A DNA stretch of 64,000 nt from Poecilobothrus nobilitatus (lineage: Eukaryota > Arthropoda > Insecta > Diptera > Dolichopodidae). Below the pieces are notes generated by a model, which worked only from the letters and a program-made list of their open reading frames with translations, did not search any database and had not been told where the DNA came from. This document shows positions 35,012 through 47,339 of the stretch, in pieces. Positions within the stretch are counted from its first letter, which is position 1. Every line of letters begins with the position of its first letter. Both the position numbers and the translations under genes were made by a program. The DNA lies in NCBI GenBank assembly GCA_947095535.1, contig OX352774.1:175892200-175956199 (forward strand). The letters are read 5' to 3'.

Positions 35012-37205
35012 TTGTATTAAAAAAAAACTTTTAATTTGCTATCCGGCACATTTACAACTTGGCGACATAGCATAAATGTGCTCTAAGCCATCGATATTAC
35101 GTTACATTACATACATATATATTCATATATTCATTTCACAACAAAGTAATTAAGAGGAATTAAATAAATTTTTACAAATATCCTTTAAACGGCTTTTTGT
35201 GAAATAGCGTTTTTGTGAATTGAAAAATTTGGAAAGATTTTTTTTGCAAAAACAGGGAATCTTTAAAGTTCCTTTTTTTTTAAATGGAAAATTTACGTAG
35301 TGACTTTTTTGTGAAACGATTTTTGATGAAAGGTTTTTTTACAGTATATATTTTGATAAAGTGTACACTACAAATTGTAATACATAATATCTTATTGTTG
35401 AAAATCGAACTATTTACCTTTAATACCTTCAAAAATACCTTTTGAAATTAAATAATGTTTGATCAAATCTAATCAATCTATTCTTTGTTTTCAGTTTCAT
35501 TTAATTGTGAAAACATTATTATTAAAATGATTTAAGGAACAAAAGTTTTTAAAGAAAATCTCTTTAATTTATTTTTCTTCTTGTTGTTTTTGGTTAAAGA
35601 AATTAAACTTTTAAAATTTTTATTTAAAAGTTTATAATTAGCAAAAAGGAGTAAAATTATTTTTTTTGTTTTTGTGTTTTTTTTTTTAAATTAAAAACGA
35701 TGGAAATTGAAAAGAAATTGATCTGGAAGGATAAAAGATGTTATAAATTATTAGTCAATCCTAATTTGCAAATAACATTAGTAGCTGGTATCATAAAGTA
35801 ATCCAATGTTTATAGGCAAACTTTCGCAAATTTTTAGAAGTTATATACGTATTTAAAATGTTGAAATAGAATGACTATTAACTATCTTATAAAATAAAAT
35901 TGGTATGATAAGCGACTTAATTGTGTTTTCTTTCTTCATTTATAAAATTAATTTTAGAAAATTTTATTTAAAAATAAACATTGGATTTTATTTTGCTATC
36001 CTTTCTTTTGAAAGTTAAATAAAATTTTTTAAATAAGATTTTGTTTACATATCTTAAGATAATAGGAATAAAGGTTATTTGTTTCTTTCATTGAATCTCT
36101 GATTAACCTTTTGATCTTTATTAATCTAATGCAATTTACAGTGACGAGGATCACAAAAATCTGGACAGTAATATTTAATGTGCAAGGTGCTATTTAATGT
36201 GCTATTATTGTTTTAATATTTTAAAACTTTAAGAGGTACGAAAGACCAGACAAAATAAATTTAAAATGAGTATAGTCTTTACAGTTCATCACGATTTAAA
36301 TGAATTGTAAATAATTGCAATTGCATGGAGAAAACAGGTTTAAGTATAAACCTTAGAGCTCCTTTATCAATTTCTAACATAATCTCGTCTAGCCTATTTT
36401 AAATCTTAAATATTTAAAAGTTTAAAAATACTAATGGTTTGAAAGCTACTTTAAAAGTAGAAAAAAATTTATTTTGAGTTTTGACGAATGTGATGGTGTT
36501 GTTTTTATGCTACAGCAGTAGCTTTTCGATGTGAAACTTATGTAATAAATCTACCATGTTTCGAAATGGTATAGGAGTGGGTTATGAACAAAAAAACTAC
36601 ATCTTGACTACTACTTGTACAAGCTTAAAATAAGATATAAGTAAAATATACTCTTAGATGTTTCTTCACAAATTAACTATCAATGCACAGCTATACCTAT
36701 CAACTATAACTATCAATGATGTCTCTTCACAAATTAATTATCTGGAACACGCACATTACAGTTCTTGTGTCTAAAAGTCTAAAACCAGTCAAATTTCTGG
36801 TATTTTTAAAAAAATCAGCAGAAAACTTGCCAGAGAAAACTTTCCTTATTCCACAACATCATCACGTACAGCATTGAAACATGGGATAAAATTTAAAAAA
36901 AAAATTAAATTTATCGCAAAAAAATATAATATGAAGCTTTGGAAAATAGCGTATTTCTTTATGTTAAGAGAACATCTATATCTTAGATGAATATATTAAA
37001 ACACATTAAAATTAACTGATTTCAAAAATCTCTTTTTTATACAATATATTTTCGTAATATCGAAAAAACGATATAAAATCTCATAAGATACCACATCAAT
37101 CCAACCAACGTATAGTTTTATTATAGGCATGTTTAACCCAACGTATAGTTTTATTATAGGCATTACAGTTATATCACAGAAATCAAATTGTATAACGGTT
37201 CATAA
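35012..37205. other. AT-rich unassigned DNA
   Basis: No gene. 35040-35095 ('ggcacatttacaacttggcg') recalls SINE body sequence. 36660-36735 repeats 'tcttcacaaattaa.tatc'. 37106-37164 holds two 33-bp tandem copies of 'caacgtatagttttattata'. Confidence 0.5.
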
Positions 37206-37430
37206 GAAGAAACTTCAGGACACATACTCAAAAACTGCGAAGCTTTATTCCGAACAAAATATGGGCACCTAGGAGCATATTGTTTTGCCGAAGATGAACT
37301 ACCAGTAAGAAACCTTGTACAAATCTTTCTTAGAGGCAGTAAGGCTGATAGAAGTATTAAAAGTATTAACAGGGGAACAATACTAAATCTACTTCAAAAG
37401 GTCGCATTGTCATTTATACCTCTTAAATAA
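37206..37430 (+). pseudogene. LINE C-terminal fragment with zinc-knuckle-like motif
   Basis: A 74-codon open frame ending at TAA 37428-37430 reads EETSGHILKNCEALFRTKYG then HLGAYCFAEDELPVRNLVQ and IFLRGSKADRS. ET..HIL..C..L...R...LG is the second half of the CCHC-type knuckle at the C terminus of Jockey-superfamily LINE ORF2. The first two cysteines are missing because a stop lies just upstream. The natural-looking stop suggests this is the true ORF2 end. Confidence 0.6.
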
Positions 37431-37917
37431 CAATCTTATCTAATCTAATAACGGTCCATCACACGAAATAAAAAAGCAGGCAACTCAAAAATTTAAAATC
37501 GCTGTAAAAAACTATTTTTAGAAATTCTTCTATAATAATAACTAAATTTATTTTCAAACTTTGTAATTTAATATCTGAATCCTTAATCTTTAAATTAAAG
37601 TATATCTATTATAATAAGTTGAACTATTTTTTACTAATACTAATCTATTTTTTGCAATAAAAAATTCTATTTGCAACAGCAGCTAGGTACAATTTATGTT
37701 TTACAATTTTTAGTATATTTCAATTTCAAATCAATTTTTTTTTTAATTTTTTTTCTTTTCTCTGCATGATCAATTTTTATATTTATCCATTTTTGAAAAT
37801 TTCAGTAAATTTTTCCATGCATACATATATGTTATATGGGCTACAAAAAAAAATTTTTTTTGGTCACGTGGTAAGTGAAACTACTTGTTATACTTTGCTT
37901 TTAATTTTAATTTTATT
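37431..37917. other. AT-rich DNA between two LINE-like fragments
   Basis: Could include the 3' untranslated region of the LINE fragment ending at 37430; no tail is recognised. Confidence 0.35.
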
Positions 37918-38420
37918 TTTTTAGTCTTCGGCGGGTTGGGGAAAGTAATACCCGCAGTAAGGAATGCTTGTGGTATGAGTCCATTAAAATTCCAACTAAA
38001 ATCCAGAATCGTCTGACCCAGAATGGACGGCTTCCTGGTGTGCGTCGGTTCCCAAAGGACCGGCAGTTCAATACCTGGTAGTAGGTATAAAATATAAATA
38101 TATAAAACAAATATGAATAATAATAAAAATACAAGTCTGGTAGGGATATCTACCAACAAGTCGGCAGAGACCACAGATGCTGGCGAGGGCTTCGGTAATT
38201 TGGCAAAGGGATTAGATAAGTCGCCAGTGGTGAAAAATCAATAGCGGTTTTAACGTAAATGATCCAATTAAAAAGGGCGGATTATCCAGGTCACCACCCA
38301 ACCTTTCAATATCAATGCAGTGGCTTAGTGGGAATCCAGGTTAATGCTACTAGTAATATTACTAGTCAAAAATTACTGGAATGTGGGTAAAGAAAAGTTG
38401 GAAGGTAAGTGAATGATGAA
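37918..38420 (+). pseudogene. GC-richer island, possible LINE 5' UTR and ORF1 start
   Basis: Unlike its surroundings, this 500-bp stretch is not AT-rich ('cttcggcgggttggggaaag', 'cggcttcctggtgtgcgtcg', 'ggaccggcagttcaatacct'). A plus-strand ATG at 38113 opens 43 codons, MNNNKNTSLVGISTNKSAET then TDAGEGFGNLAKGLDKSPVV, to a stop at 38242. A Ser/Thr/Gly-rich N terminus after a GC-richer leader would suit a non-LTR element's 5' end. No signature domain supports this, so the call is tentative. The minus-strand 97-codon frame over it looks like a shadow. Confidence 0.35.
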
Positions 38421-40689
38421 TCTATTTAAAAAAAATGTTTACAATCTTCATTGAAAACTTTATTTATAACTTTCTTATCATTTTATGTATAAGTTATACT
38501 TATATTTTCTGCTCTATTTTATTTAATAACTATTGCATCTTACCGTTTCATTGTTAAAAAAAAAACATTAATATGTTCTGTACGAGCCAAATGCTCTTTT
38601 TTGAAAAAAATCAATTAATAAATGAATAAAAATTTGAAGAGCTATTTTTGCTGTAAAATTTAGGTTTAAAGCTATATTTGCTGTAGATTTAAGTCTTATG
38701 TTTCAATTTTCTAAAATTAAATAAATTAAGATTATTTCTAAAGTTCTTTCGGTTTTAGTTTGGGTTATTTTTAAATGGATAAATTAATATTGTACATTTG
38801 GATTAATTTCTAATCCTATAACCAAATTAAATAATTTCTTATATTTTTATTTTTATTTTAAATTTGTTTAATTTTTCTTACAACCAAACCATTAAATCGC
38901 ATTTTAGATTTTTTAAAATAAATTTCAACCATTATATTGACATTTTGTTCTCTGTATATCATTAAAGATTATTCGTTCGGGTTAATTTAACTTTTATTAC
39001 ATGTTGGTACATATATTAAATATGTATACATATGTGTATATAACATAAATTTAAAAAAAAACTTAAGGATGAATAAGAGAAAATCCTATTTCTTTTACAT
39101 ATAAGCGTCATAAGAATACCCATTTCGCTTGTTTTTATTACACAGTTGTTTTAATTTTTTTTTTCGTGGTTTTTTTTTTTTATAGGGGAAAAAAATGTTT
39201 GGAAATCGTAAAATAAATTTTTTTTTTTTTTTAGGTTTGCTTTTTTTTTGGTATATAAGGTTACTTTGTTTTTGTAGATACAGATTATAGATAGGAATAC
39301 TTTATTTCTGAGAATTTTTGGTAAAAGATGAACAAATTTTGCATGTTACAAAAGGTGGAAGCAATTTTTTAACAGAGTGTTAAAATTGTGAATTGATACA
39401 AGTTTCAATTTAATTAAATCACATTATTCCGGAAAAAGAAATTATAAAATAATGTATACGGTATTTAAATTTCGAAGTGTTGTTGCAAATGTTTCGAAAA
39501 GTAAACTAAAATTTTTCAAAAATATTTGCTCTTTAATATGATAAAGTACTTCATTATCTTCAAGCGAATCTATTTATATCCGAAATAAAAAAAAAAATTT
39601 TTATGGTTCTTTTTTAATTTTTATACAGTTCCAGAAATCTTAAGCTAGTGGTAAACATAACTTACTTATTTTTTTCTGCAATGACGTTTTTTTTTAAATT
39701 AACCATAGAATATATGAATATGTGAAAATTTCACCAAAAAATTTACTATCATTATTATAGAAAGAAAATTACCGCAACAAAAAATATCCTGTGAAAGGAT
39801 ACAATACCAAATATATTGACATAATAATAATTTTTGAAAAAAAAAAAAGCAAAAAAATAAACCTTAATACTATCTTAGTGTATGACAGAAATAAAATTGA
39901 ACCAAAAAAAAAAAAATGTATATATATAAAAAGAAAAATATAACAAGATACAAAAAGGATATAATGAAGTCGTTAACAACGACTTCATGTGTACAATGAA
40001 CATAAAGCGAAAAAGAAAATTTTTTTTTTTTGTGTGCTGTATCCTTTAACAACTGTTCATATATATAGCTTTTATGTGATTTCTTCACCAAAGGACTCAT
40101 CATATAGTCATCATTATATGTCCTTAAGTATACACACAATTATCTTTCAGTATATAATATAAATCAACACATAATATGAAAATTGTGATACTTATATTGG
40201 CATTTAGAAATTATTCTATATTGTCTAGGTCATTGGAGTAAAATTGTACTATAGAAGTGTATAAAAAATAGAATATAAAATAAAATATATAAGTAAGAAG
40301 TTATTCTATTCAGAACTTTTATATTTTAAATAATTCCTTTCGCTAATTTTAAACTTAATTGCATAATATGGGTTTAAAATATTTAATGAAAAGTATTTTT
40401 ATGTTTTTTTTTAAACAATCGACAATATATTAGGCTGAAAAATTTTTGTTTAATAAACTATCTGTGAATTATATAGTAAAAATGAGGATTAGTGGAGAAA
40501 TTTTTGTTATGTACAAATTTTAAATAAAATTTTACTAATTATTTTTATTATTAATATATATAAGGTTAGTATTACCAAAAGAATAGAAGCTTATTTTATT
40601 AATAATATCTACGGGTTGGTCATAAAATCGCTAAAAAAGTTAAAATTAATCAATTACATTTTTTAGGTTTTATTGGTTGGGTCAACACA
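38421..40689. other. AT-rich unassigned DNA
   Basis: No gene. A perfect 10-bp palindrome TGAAGTCGTT/AACGACTTCA with a 3-base loop at 39965-39987 resembles the Helentron 3' stem at 22620. T-runs at 39150-39182 and 39219-39232. Confidence 0.5.
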
Positions 40690-41320
40690 AATTTTTTAAA
40701 CCATTCTATAAAATCCATCCTAATTCAGAATATCGTATATTATGTATATAATAAATACCCTGATTGTGTGTGTCCAACTCTAAAATCCCTCCTAATTATT
40801 ATTTTTACATACATATTTCAAAACTAAGCATTTAAATAAACGGGGCTGCCGTTTCCAAATCACTGCTAAGCAAATTATTGGAACCTCGATTTTGTAATCA
40901 ACCCTGAAATCCATTCAAGTTCAGAATCTCACATATACATATTTTATGTATTTCAATATTTTGGTTGAAGGTATAAATATTTTGAAAGAAGTACTCTGGT
41001 TTTGAATCCAACTCTAAAATTTCTCATAATTTAGAATCTCGCATATACACTATAATAAAAATGGAATAGTGTCTAACCCCTCCTAATTATTATTTTTTTA
41101 TATATATTTCAAAACAGAGCATTTAAATAATGGGAACTGCCGTTCCCAAACCTTTGATGAATTAATTATTGGAACCCCGATGTTGTAACCAACTCTGAAA
41201 TTCACCCCAATTTAGAATATCCCATACACATATATAACTATTTTGGATGAAGGCAGTAGTATGATTTTGAATCCAATTCTAAAATTCCTCATAATTCAAA
41301 ATCTCGCATAATTGAGTTTA
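40690..41320 (+). repeat. Family G tandem repeat array, copy G2
   Basis: Two units 291 bp apart ('gcatttaaata' at 40828 and 41119), each with 'ctgccgtt.ccaaa', 'aattattggaacc.cgat.t', TTGTAA.CAAC.CTGAAAT, 'tgaatccaa.tctaaaatt' and 'cagaatctc.catata'. Each unit is itself two related halves. It is followed at 41345-41470 by a T-rich minisatellite ('gcgaattttatttttaagga', 'tttgtttttggagatttt'). Confidence 0.65.
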
Positions 41321-41344
41321 TTTTTAATTTTTAAATGTATATAA

Positions 41345-41470
41345 AACATTATTCTTTTTGCGTATTTTGTGTTTCCCTATTTTATTTTTGCGAATTTTAT
41401 TTTTAAGGACTTTGTTTTTGGAGATTTTGTCTTAGTGGGTATATAGTTTTCTGGGATTTTTTGTTTTGGG
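41345..41470 (+). repeat. Degenerate T/G-rich minisatellite beside family G
   Basis: Repeats of about 15-17 bp of the form '(g)attttgtttttggg'. A similar pyrimidine-rich minisatellite lies beside family G at 44821-45050. Confidence 0.45.
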
Positions 41471-42229
41471 CATTTTCTATGTATGCCATATTTTATGAGA
41501 GATATAATAATTTTCTCTTTTAAATATTTATTTAGAATTTATATATCAATATTGTTGCTCTTCAGTATTATAATACTATCATTGTACTAAATTAATTAGG
41601 AAATATAAAAAGGATTCATTAAATTTCATTTTATTTTTTATTACACTGTTGTTCGTTCATTGGTCATTAGGAAGAAGATCTTATTTTTATATTAATATTG
41701 TTATTATTATTAATTTTATGAATAGAATATAACAAAAAAAAAATCCTTTTTGTCAATTTTAAGCTTTCAAAATCTACTTAGACCATCTTTAATAATAGTT
41801 TTAATATGACTTATAAGAATATTGTGCGTTTTAATAATATACAAAATATTTGCCAAATATTTCGTATAAAAAAAAAAACCAAAACTGATATAAAATATAA
41901 ATCATAATAAAAAAAGGTTACAAATATGTTTATGTATATGTGTTTATTTAGTGAACAGGATCTTATTATGAAAAGATACATATTAGTAATTGTTAAACAA
42001 ATAAATTAAAACTCTATATACTAGATACTTTTTTTAATAATATATTTTTCCAAATTATAGGATGCAATTACTATGATTTTAACTATTTTCTCCTTTTTCA
42101 GTTGAAAATTAAAAGAATTTTAACGCTAAAATAAAAAAAAAAAACAAAATACGACAATATGCATAAAAAATATAAAACTGCTATTTAAAAGTGGACATTG
42201 ACAAATAGGATTCAGTAAGGATCAGTTCA
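41471..42229. other. AT-rich unassigned DNA
   Basis: Nothing recognised. Confidence 0.5.
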
Positions 42230-43200
42230 TGGTGGTTACTTTTTATAATATACATAAATCACTTACCTACCTCAAGTTCTTAAAAAAATATAAAATTATT
42301 ATGAATACAGATGATGATACTTTAGTATATACCAAAGCAAATAATGAAAAAGAATATAAAATATCGTTAATAGAAAATGTAAATGAGGTCAATATTTGAC
42401 TAAAAATTAGTAAATTAAAACTGAATGAAGAAAAAAACAAAATGCAAAAACAGAACTAATTGAAATAGTAAAGAAATATTTAAGTGTTGTTATCACAGAC
42501 AACAAAATAAAATTTCTTTTACTACGTTGTGAATAAAATAAAAATGGATCACTGGAATTTGTTATTAATTTTAATTATTGAGGGCTAATCTTAAATAGTA
42601 AATCCAATTGGAGTTCTCATATTGACAAAGTAATAAAAAAAAATATCACTTTATATATTTATATTAAGAAGATTATGTAACTTCTTGTCTAGTAATGCTC
42701 TATATACTATTTATTCCTCTTTCATAAAATCTCATATATGTTACATAAATCCTATTTGGAGCAGAGCTCCCCAAACTTACTTGATTAAACTAGAAAATAC
42801 CTATAAAAAATGTCTAAAAATTATTTAAAGGTTATGTATACAACATCCTTCTCGTTTATTATATTCCAATGAATATCTTAGTCTAACTAGTATTAATAAA
42901 TGTGAATTACTTTCAACGGCCTTCAAAATAATCAATAATAAGAAAAAACATAGTTTCATTCTAAATAGAAAATTTAACATACACAATCATAACAAAAGAA
43001 ATAAATCAAATTACTATCTTTCTTTCTTTAGAACTGAGAATCAGAACAACAATTGCTTGTATAATTGCCTAAAAGCGTTTAATGACTTACCCGAAGATAC
43101 TGAAACTATTAGTAACTTTAGTTTATTCAAAAATAGAATCAGGGAGCCTACACAATAGAAAAGCAAAATTACTAATACGAGTTTCAAAAATATTATAGAT
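42230..43200 (+). pseudogene. LINE reverse transcriptase and C-terminal remnant
   Basis: In changing frames: MNTDDDTLVYTKANNEKEY (YADDT.IY catalytic block, degraded), LKISKLKLNEEKNKM (the W...NKL.LN..KT block), LNSKSNWSSHIDKVIKK (LGV.LD..L.W..HI), then a long open stretch from about 42741: YICYINPIWSRAPQTYLIKL, ENTYKKCLKII, LLYSNEYLSLTSINKCELLS, FNIHNHNKRNKSNYYLSFFR, LKAFNDLPEDTE and LFKNRIREP. The order and the RN.S...F.RT..G...+N.LP pattern match the post-RT end of LINE ORF2. Stops and frameshifts show a pseudogene. It belongs to a different family from the remnant at 25700. Confidence 0.8.
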
Positions 43201-44295
43201 CAAAAAATGTGATGATCAAATCTAAATTATGAAAATTGTATAGAAATTTTGTTTTTTATTTTATTTATCAAAATATTCTTTAGTAGTTATATAAATTGTA
43301 CAAATTGTTTTTAAATTACGTCTGTAGTCTGTATATTAAATAAAAATTATGAGACCACTTCAATTCAAATTGTAAAATTACAAAACCTGTAAAACAAAAC
43401 GATGAGATGTATTTTAAAATTGAAATCGTTTTTTTTATGAATGTGTTTAAAAGTTGGTGTTGATAACAGTTGATAACTGTAAATGTCCACATTATCTAAA
43501 GGATAAAACAAATTTTCTAAGAAATTTGCAACCATATGAAATAAGGAACTAAGAGGAGACTTTAGAATAATAAGGTAGAGATTAAGAGCGCCACAATTGT
43601 CATTGCCTTATAAGAGTTTACTATTATTCTAATAGCTTTCCAGAGGAAACCAAAAACGAGAACACTTTTTAAAATATTCAAAAAGGTAAATCTAACGTAA
43701 TCTAAAGTATCTGTAGATTACGTTAGAAATAATATTCAGTCAGTAACATACTCTTATTTTTTATTATACTTACTCGTATGAGAAATTTTATTTTAGTTTA
43801 TTCATTTATTTACTTTATTTAAAATTTTATAGTTTTATTTTTCTTATTAATTAATATAACTTTAAAATTATAATGTTAAATGTTTTTTTTCCTTGCCACT
43901 ACTAAAACAAACAAACATACTGAATCATTAAATAAGTAAATATGAATATAACTAAGTAAATATATATATTTTACTAAGCTGTTGATTACCCGGCTGAAGT
44001 TTTTGCACAAAACTAAGACGTTTCTTTTATTACTATCTACTATCTTATTCAAGAATTCTTATCTTATTCAAAAATAATGTTAAATGTAAATTATTTGTAA
44101 TACTAATAAAACAAAAATGTAACCTTTTTAACCTTAACCTTAAATAACCTTAAATAAATTTTGCATTAAAATTTGTAATTTCTATTAAAATGTTTTATGT
44201 AAGAAAAATTTGGAAAGAACACATAAGAAAACCCTATGTAATTAAGAAAGGCAGTTAAACCATTCATAAATATTATATTATTGAAGCTTTAACTT
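43201..44295. other. AT-rich unassigned DNA
   Basis: No gene. An inverted pair 'tctaacgtaatctaaagta' / 'tagattacgttaga' lies at 43691-43728. Confidence 0.5.
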
Positions 44296-44500
44296 TTATG
44301 TCTTACTTATGATAAATTTGGAGAGGTGTCCAAAAATAGAGAATTTTAAATTTTTAACGCCTAGTATCGTTGCAGAATGAAAGCGAGAAAGACATAATGA
44401 AGTAGAGACAAAATCCAGAATTTTTTCAAAAACCAAAAAAAGACTAAATCTAGAAAAGACTAAATTCAGAAAGAACAAAATCCAAGCTGATTTTTGGAAA
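44296..44500 (-). repeat. Pyrimidine-rich minisatellite (minus strand)
   Basis: On the minus strand, tandem variants of TTTTGTCTTTTCTGAA ('tttctgaatttagtctttt', 'ctagatttagtcttttttt', 'ctggattttgtctctact'). The 60-codon minus frame (44296-44478) is its translation and not a gene. Confidence 0.6.
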
Positions 44501-44559
44501 ATTATGAATTTTGTAGCTACTGAATTATGTCTTTGTAGATTTTATCGCGCACCCAATAT

Positions 44560-44820
44560 AAAATAAAAATTTTTTTAGTTGAAAATATATATGTAGAAAA
44601 TATATAATTAGGAACGATTTTAGAGTTGGTTTTAAAATCAGAATATTAATAATTTGTTTAGCGGGGGTTTGTAGTGGCAGCTCCCACTACTTTAAAAAAT
44701 TTTTAATTGAAATATGTATTTAGAAAATATAATTAAGAGCGATTTTAGAGTTGGTTTTAAAATCAGAGTTTTAATAATTTTTTTAGCGGAGGTTTTGGGG
44801 GTGGCGGCTCTCATTCTTAA
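44560..44820 (-). repeat. Family G, copy G3 (two units)
   Basis: Minus strand: 'acccccgctaaacaaatta', 'ctgattttaaaaccaactct', AAAATCGTTCCTAATTATAT. Two units 125 bp apart, marked by 'agagttggttttaaaatcag' at 44622 and 44747. Confidence 0.65.
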
Positions 44821-45060
44821 AAAGATTCACCATTATTTTATCATTTCCATATAAAAATTTTTTGGATTTTTTTCTGGAATATTTTCTGCATTATTTTTCT
44901 GTCTTTTGCCTTTTTAAACGTTTTCTGAACTCTATCCTTTCTGAATTTTGTCTTTTCTGGCTTTTGTCTTTTCTGAATTTTGTCTTTTCTCGATTTTCTC
45001 TTTCTCGATTTTGTCTTTTAAGATTATGTTTTTCTGGGCTTTATCCCCAAGCTCCCTAGT
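44821..45060 (+). repeat. Pyrimidine-rich 16-bp minisatellite (plus strand)
   Basis: Tandem variants of TTTTGTCTTTTCTGAA from about 44895 to 45035. Two overlapping plus-strand frames of 62-65 codons (Phe/Leu/Ser-rich) are its translations. Confidence 0.7.
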
Positions 45061-45169
45061 AGGCTTAAACATGCAGAAGTACAAAACATTTTTTAATATA
45101 TTTTATGCTAATTCCCAAAGATTTCTCTTCTGTTAACGTAGCTCTCATTCATGCACTCTGGAGATACGG
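45061..45169. other. Unassigned spacer
   Basis: Short AT-rich sequence, nothing recognised. Confidence 0.4.
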
Positions 45170-45440
45170 AAAGATCAAAATCTGGCAAAATTATGATTTT
45201 ATATAACCGTCAATTGAAAAAATATTAAGCACAACTTAACGAGATATTAACATTTCAATATAGAACTTTCCTCAACTTTTTCCATAGATTTTACAATCCC
45301 TAAAGTGTTGATTTACATAAAAAAAAGTTGCTCCACAACATTAATTTATTTTAATTACATCTATTCATCATTAAAATTGATTACTCCATCTTAAACGTTG
45401 TAGAAGTTTTGTAAGCAAATGGACGGAAGGACGGAATTTT
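45170..45440 (-). mobile_element. Helentron-like family A, fragment A7
   Basis: Minus strand: 'gtccttccgtccatttgctt' (GTCY tract remnant), 'acaaaacttctacaacgttt', 'aatgttgtggagcaacttt' and 'tatctcgttaagttgtgctt', in the order of A1 and A5. The 3' half is missing. Confidence 0.65.
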
Positions 45441-46410
45441 TTTTAGAAAAATTAATAAAAAGCGAATATCTTGATGCATATTTATTTTTTTTTATTTTGG
45501 CAGTTGAAAAAAATTTAAGATTGATTAGAGAGCTATAAGCTTACTAGAAAAAGAAGTTGAATGTATATTGACTTTGAAGTCGCAAAGAATTGTTTTATTG
45601 TAAAAATGCCTTTCTTCTTTTTAACGGAATCACAATAAATTAAATATTGACAAAAAAATAAAAATTTAAAATATATTTCCTTAAAAGAAATTTATTTATT
45701 ATCTATAACTAAAGTATTGTTCAAAATGTCTTCAATGATTCAAAATTTCATTATTGGTCATTTAAAAAGAGAAAACATTAATTATAAAATTTTTTTTATT
45801 CAAAATGCAGATTTTATGTCATAAAATTCTTATTTTATTATTATTTAAAAAATATATAAAATATTTTAATTTTAAGATGTTCTTTTAAAAGCTAGAAGGT
45901 AAATTTTAATTACTTTATTGTTTATTAATAACATAAGAAATGCATAAAATAATATGTAAGTATATCTTCCAATAATATGTTATGAACTTAAATTATATAT
46001 ATATTTTTTTTGTCTTTAGGATATACATATTATGTTGCAATCTTCAATTATAATATGAGTGTTAAAATTTTTGAAATTTAAATTCAAAATTCATTATAGA
46101 TAGACCTAAAGCAAATGGTAATTTAATGAAATTACATTGCCAAATAATCTGTTATTTTATTGTCTTTTATAAAATTAAATTTGTTCATATTTTCTGTCAG
46201 GAGTATATACCATATATGGTATCAATTTGAGGTTTTCAATTCTATTCAATCTTCACAGACTATACATTTATAATAATCTATTTTATGATTTTCATATTAG
46301 TTACATTTTATAAGATTTTAAGAATGATGTTTTATTTTTGGTAATTATTGGTTGTATTGGGATTTGGGTATAGCCTATAGGTATTGGGTATAAACCAAAG
46401 CCTACAATAT
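45441..46410. other. AT-rich unassigned DNA
   Basis: No gene. A perfect 16-bp palindrome, ATACCATATATGGTAT, lies at 46207-46222. Confidence 0.5.
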
Positions 46411-46487
46411 CTTTATGAAGCTAACGCTGCAGTATTTTTAGCTGGGAAATATTAAAAAAAAAATTAAAGACAATATTATTCCTCATT
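46411..46487 (+). repeat. Direct repeat pair, left copy
   Basis: 'tgcagtatttttagctggg' through 'gacaatattattcctcatta' recurs at 47080-47157 as 'tgcagcatttttagctgag' through the same 3' block. Confidence 0.65.
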
Positions 46488-47079
46488 AAGACTGATTAAA
46501 AGCTATCAATTTATAAAATAAAAAAATTTATACAATTCTATGTTTCAAATGGAAAAGAACAATTTAACAATTTTCAAATGCTTAATCGCCACAAAAATAT
46601 ATAGAATTTCATTAAAGGAAACTAAATCCTAATCAGATTGAAATAGTTTTGTTGAAAGAATTTAGTTTATACTGTATTTAAAATATTCACCCAATTTTTC
46701 AATTCTTAAAAATGAACGTGCTTGGAAATAATCTTCCAAGAAATAAAGTTTTTTTGATACAGAAAAAAAAAAGTCGATATTGCAATTTTTTTCAAATTTG
46801 GTCTTATTACCATTTTGAACCGGAAATAATGTTGAAATCGGAAAGAAAATTAGATCGAACTTTATTTTAATCGTAAAAAATTTTTTTTTGTTCGTAATCT
46901 CACATACTGCAATACTCAATAAAATCCTACTTTAATAATCTTCATCAAAGCTGAATATTTGATATTTTATATCAGATGATTATTTGGATAAAAATATATT
47001 TATAATATATTATGTAAATATTATTGAAACAACAAGTTTTATAAAATGACTAATCTTTTACGTAAGAGATTTTATTTTT
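46488..47079. other. AT-rich unassigned DNA
   Basis: The 85-codon minus frame (46662-46919) is Lys/Phe-rich and shows no domain. Nothing else recognised. Confidence 0.45.
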
Positions 47080-47157
47080 ATGAAGTCAACACTTGCAGCA
47101 TTTTTAGCTGAGTATTAATAAAAAAGAAAGATCATAGACAATATTATTCCTCATTAT
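47080..47157 (+). repeat. Direct repeat pair, right copy
   Basis: Second copy of the 46411-46487 block. It directly abuts a family-G fragment on its right. Confidence 0.65.
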
Positions 47158-47164
47158 ATTTTTA

Positions 47165-47240
47165 ATACTACCTCTAAACAAATTATTGAAACTCTGATTT
47201 TGTAATCAACTATAAAATTCATCGTAATTCAGAATCTTGC

Positions 47241-47245
<5 letters not shown>
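47165..47245 (+). repeat. Family G fragment, copy G4
   Basis: 'ctctaaacaaattattgaaa', 'ctctgattttgtaatcaact', 'ataaaattcatcgtaattca'. It runs into a (TA)n microsatellite at about 47247-47274. Confidence 0.6.
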
Positions 47246-47278
<33 letters not shown>

Positions 47279-47339
47279 ATATATGTAAATTCTAGCAGAA
47301 CTACACGACAATATACATATTTCTTTCAAATATATAAGG

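Noticed and set aside
44862..45136. Phe/Leu/Ser-rich membrane-like small proteins
   Set aside because: Pure translation of a pyrimidine minisatellite; apparent hydrophobicity is a composition effect.
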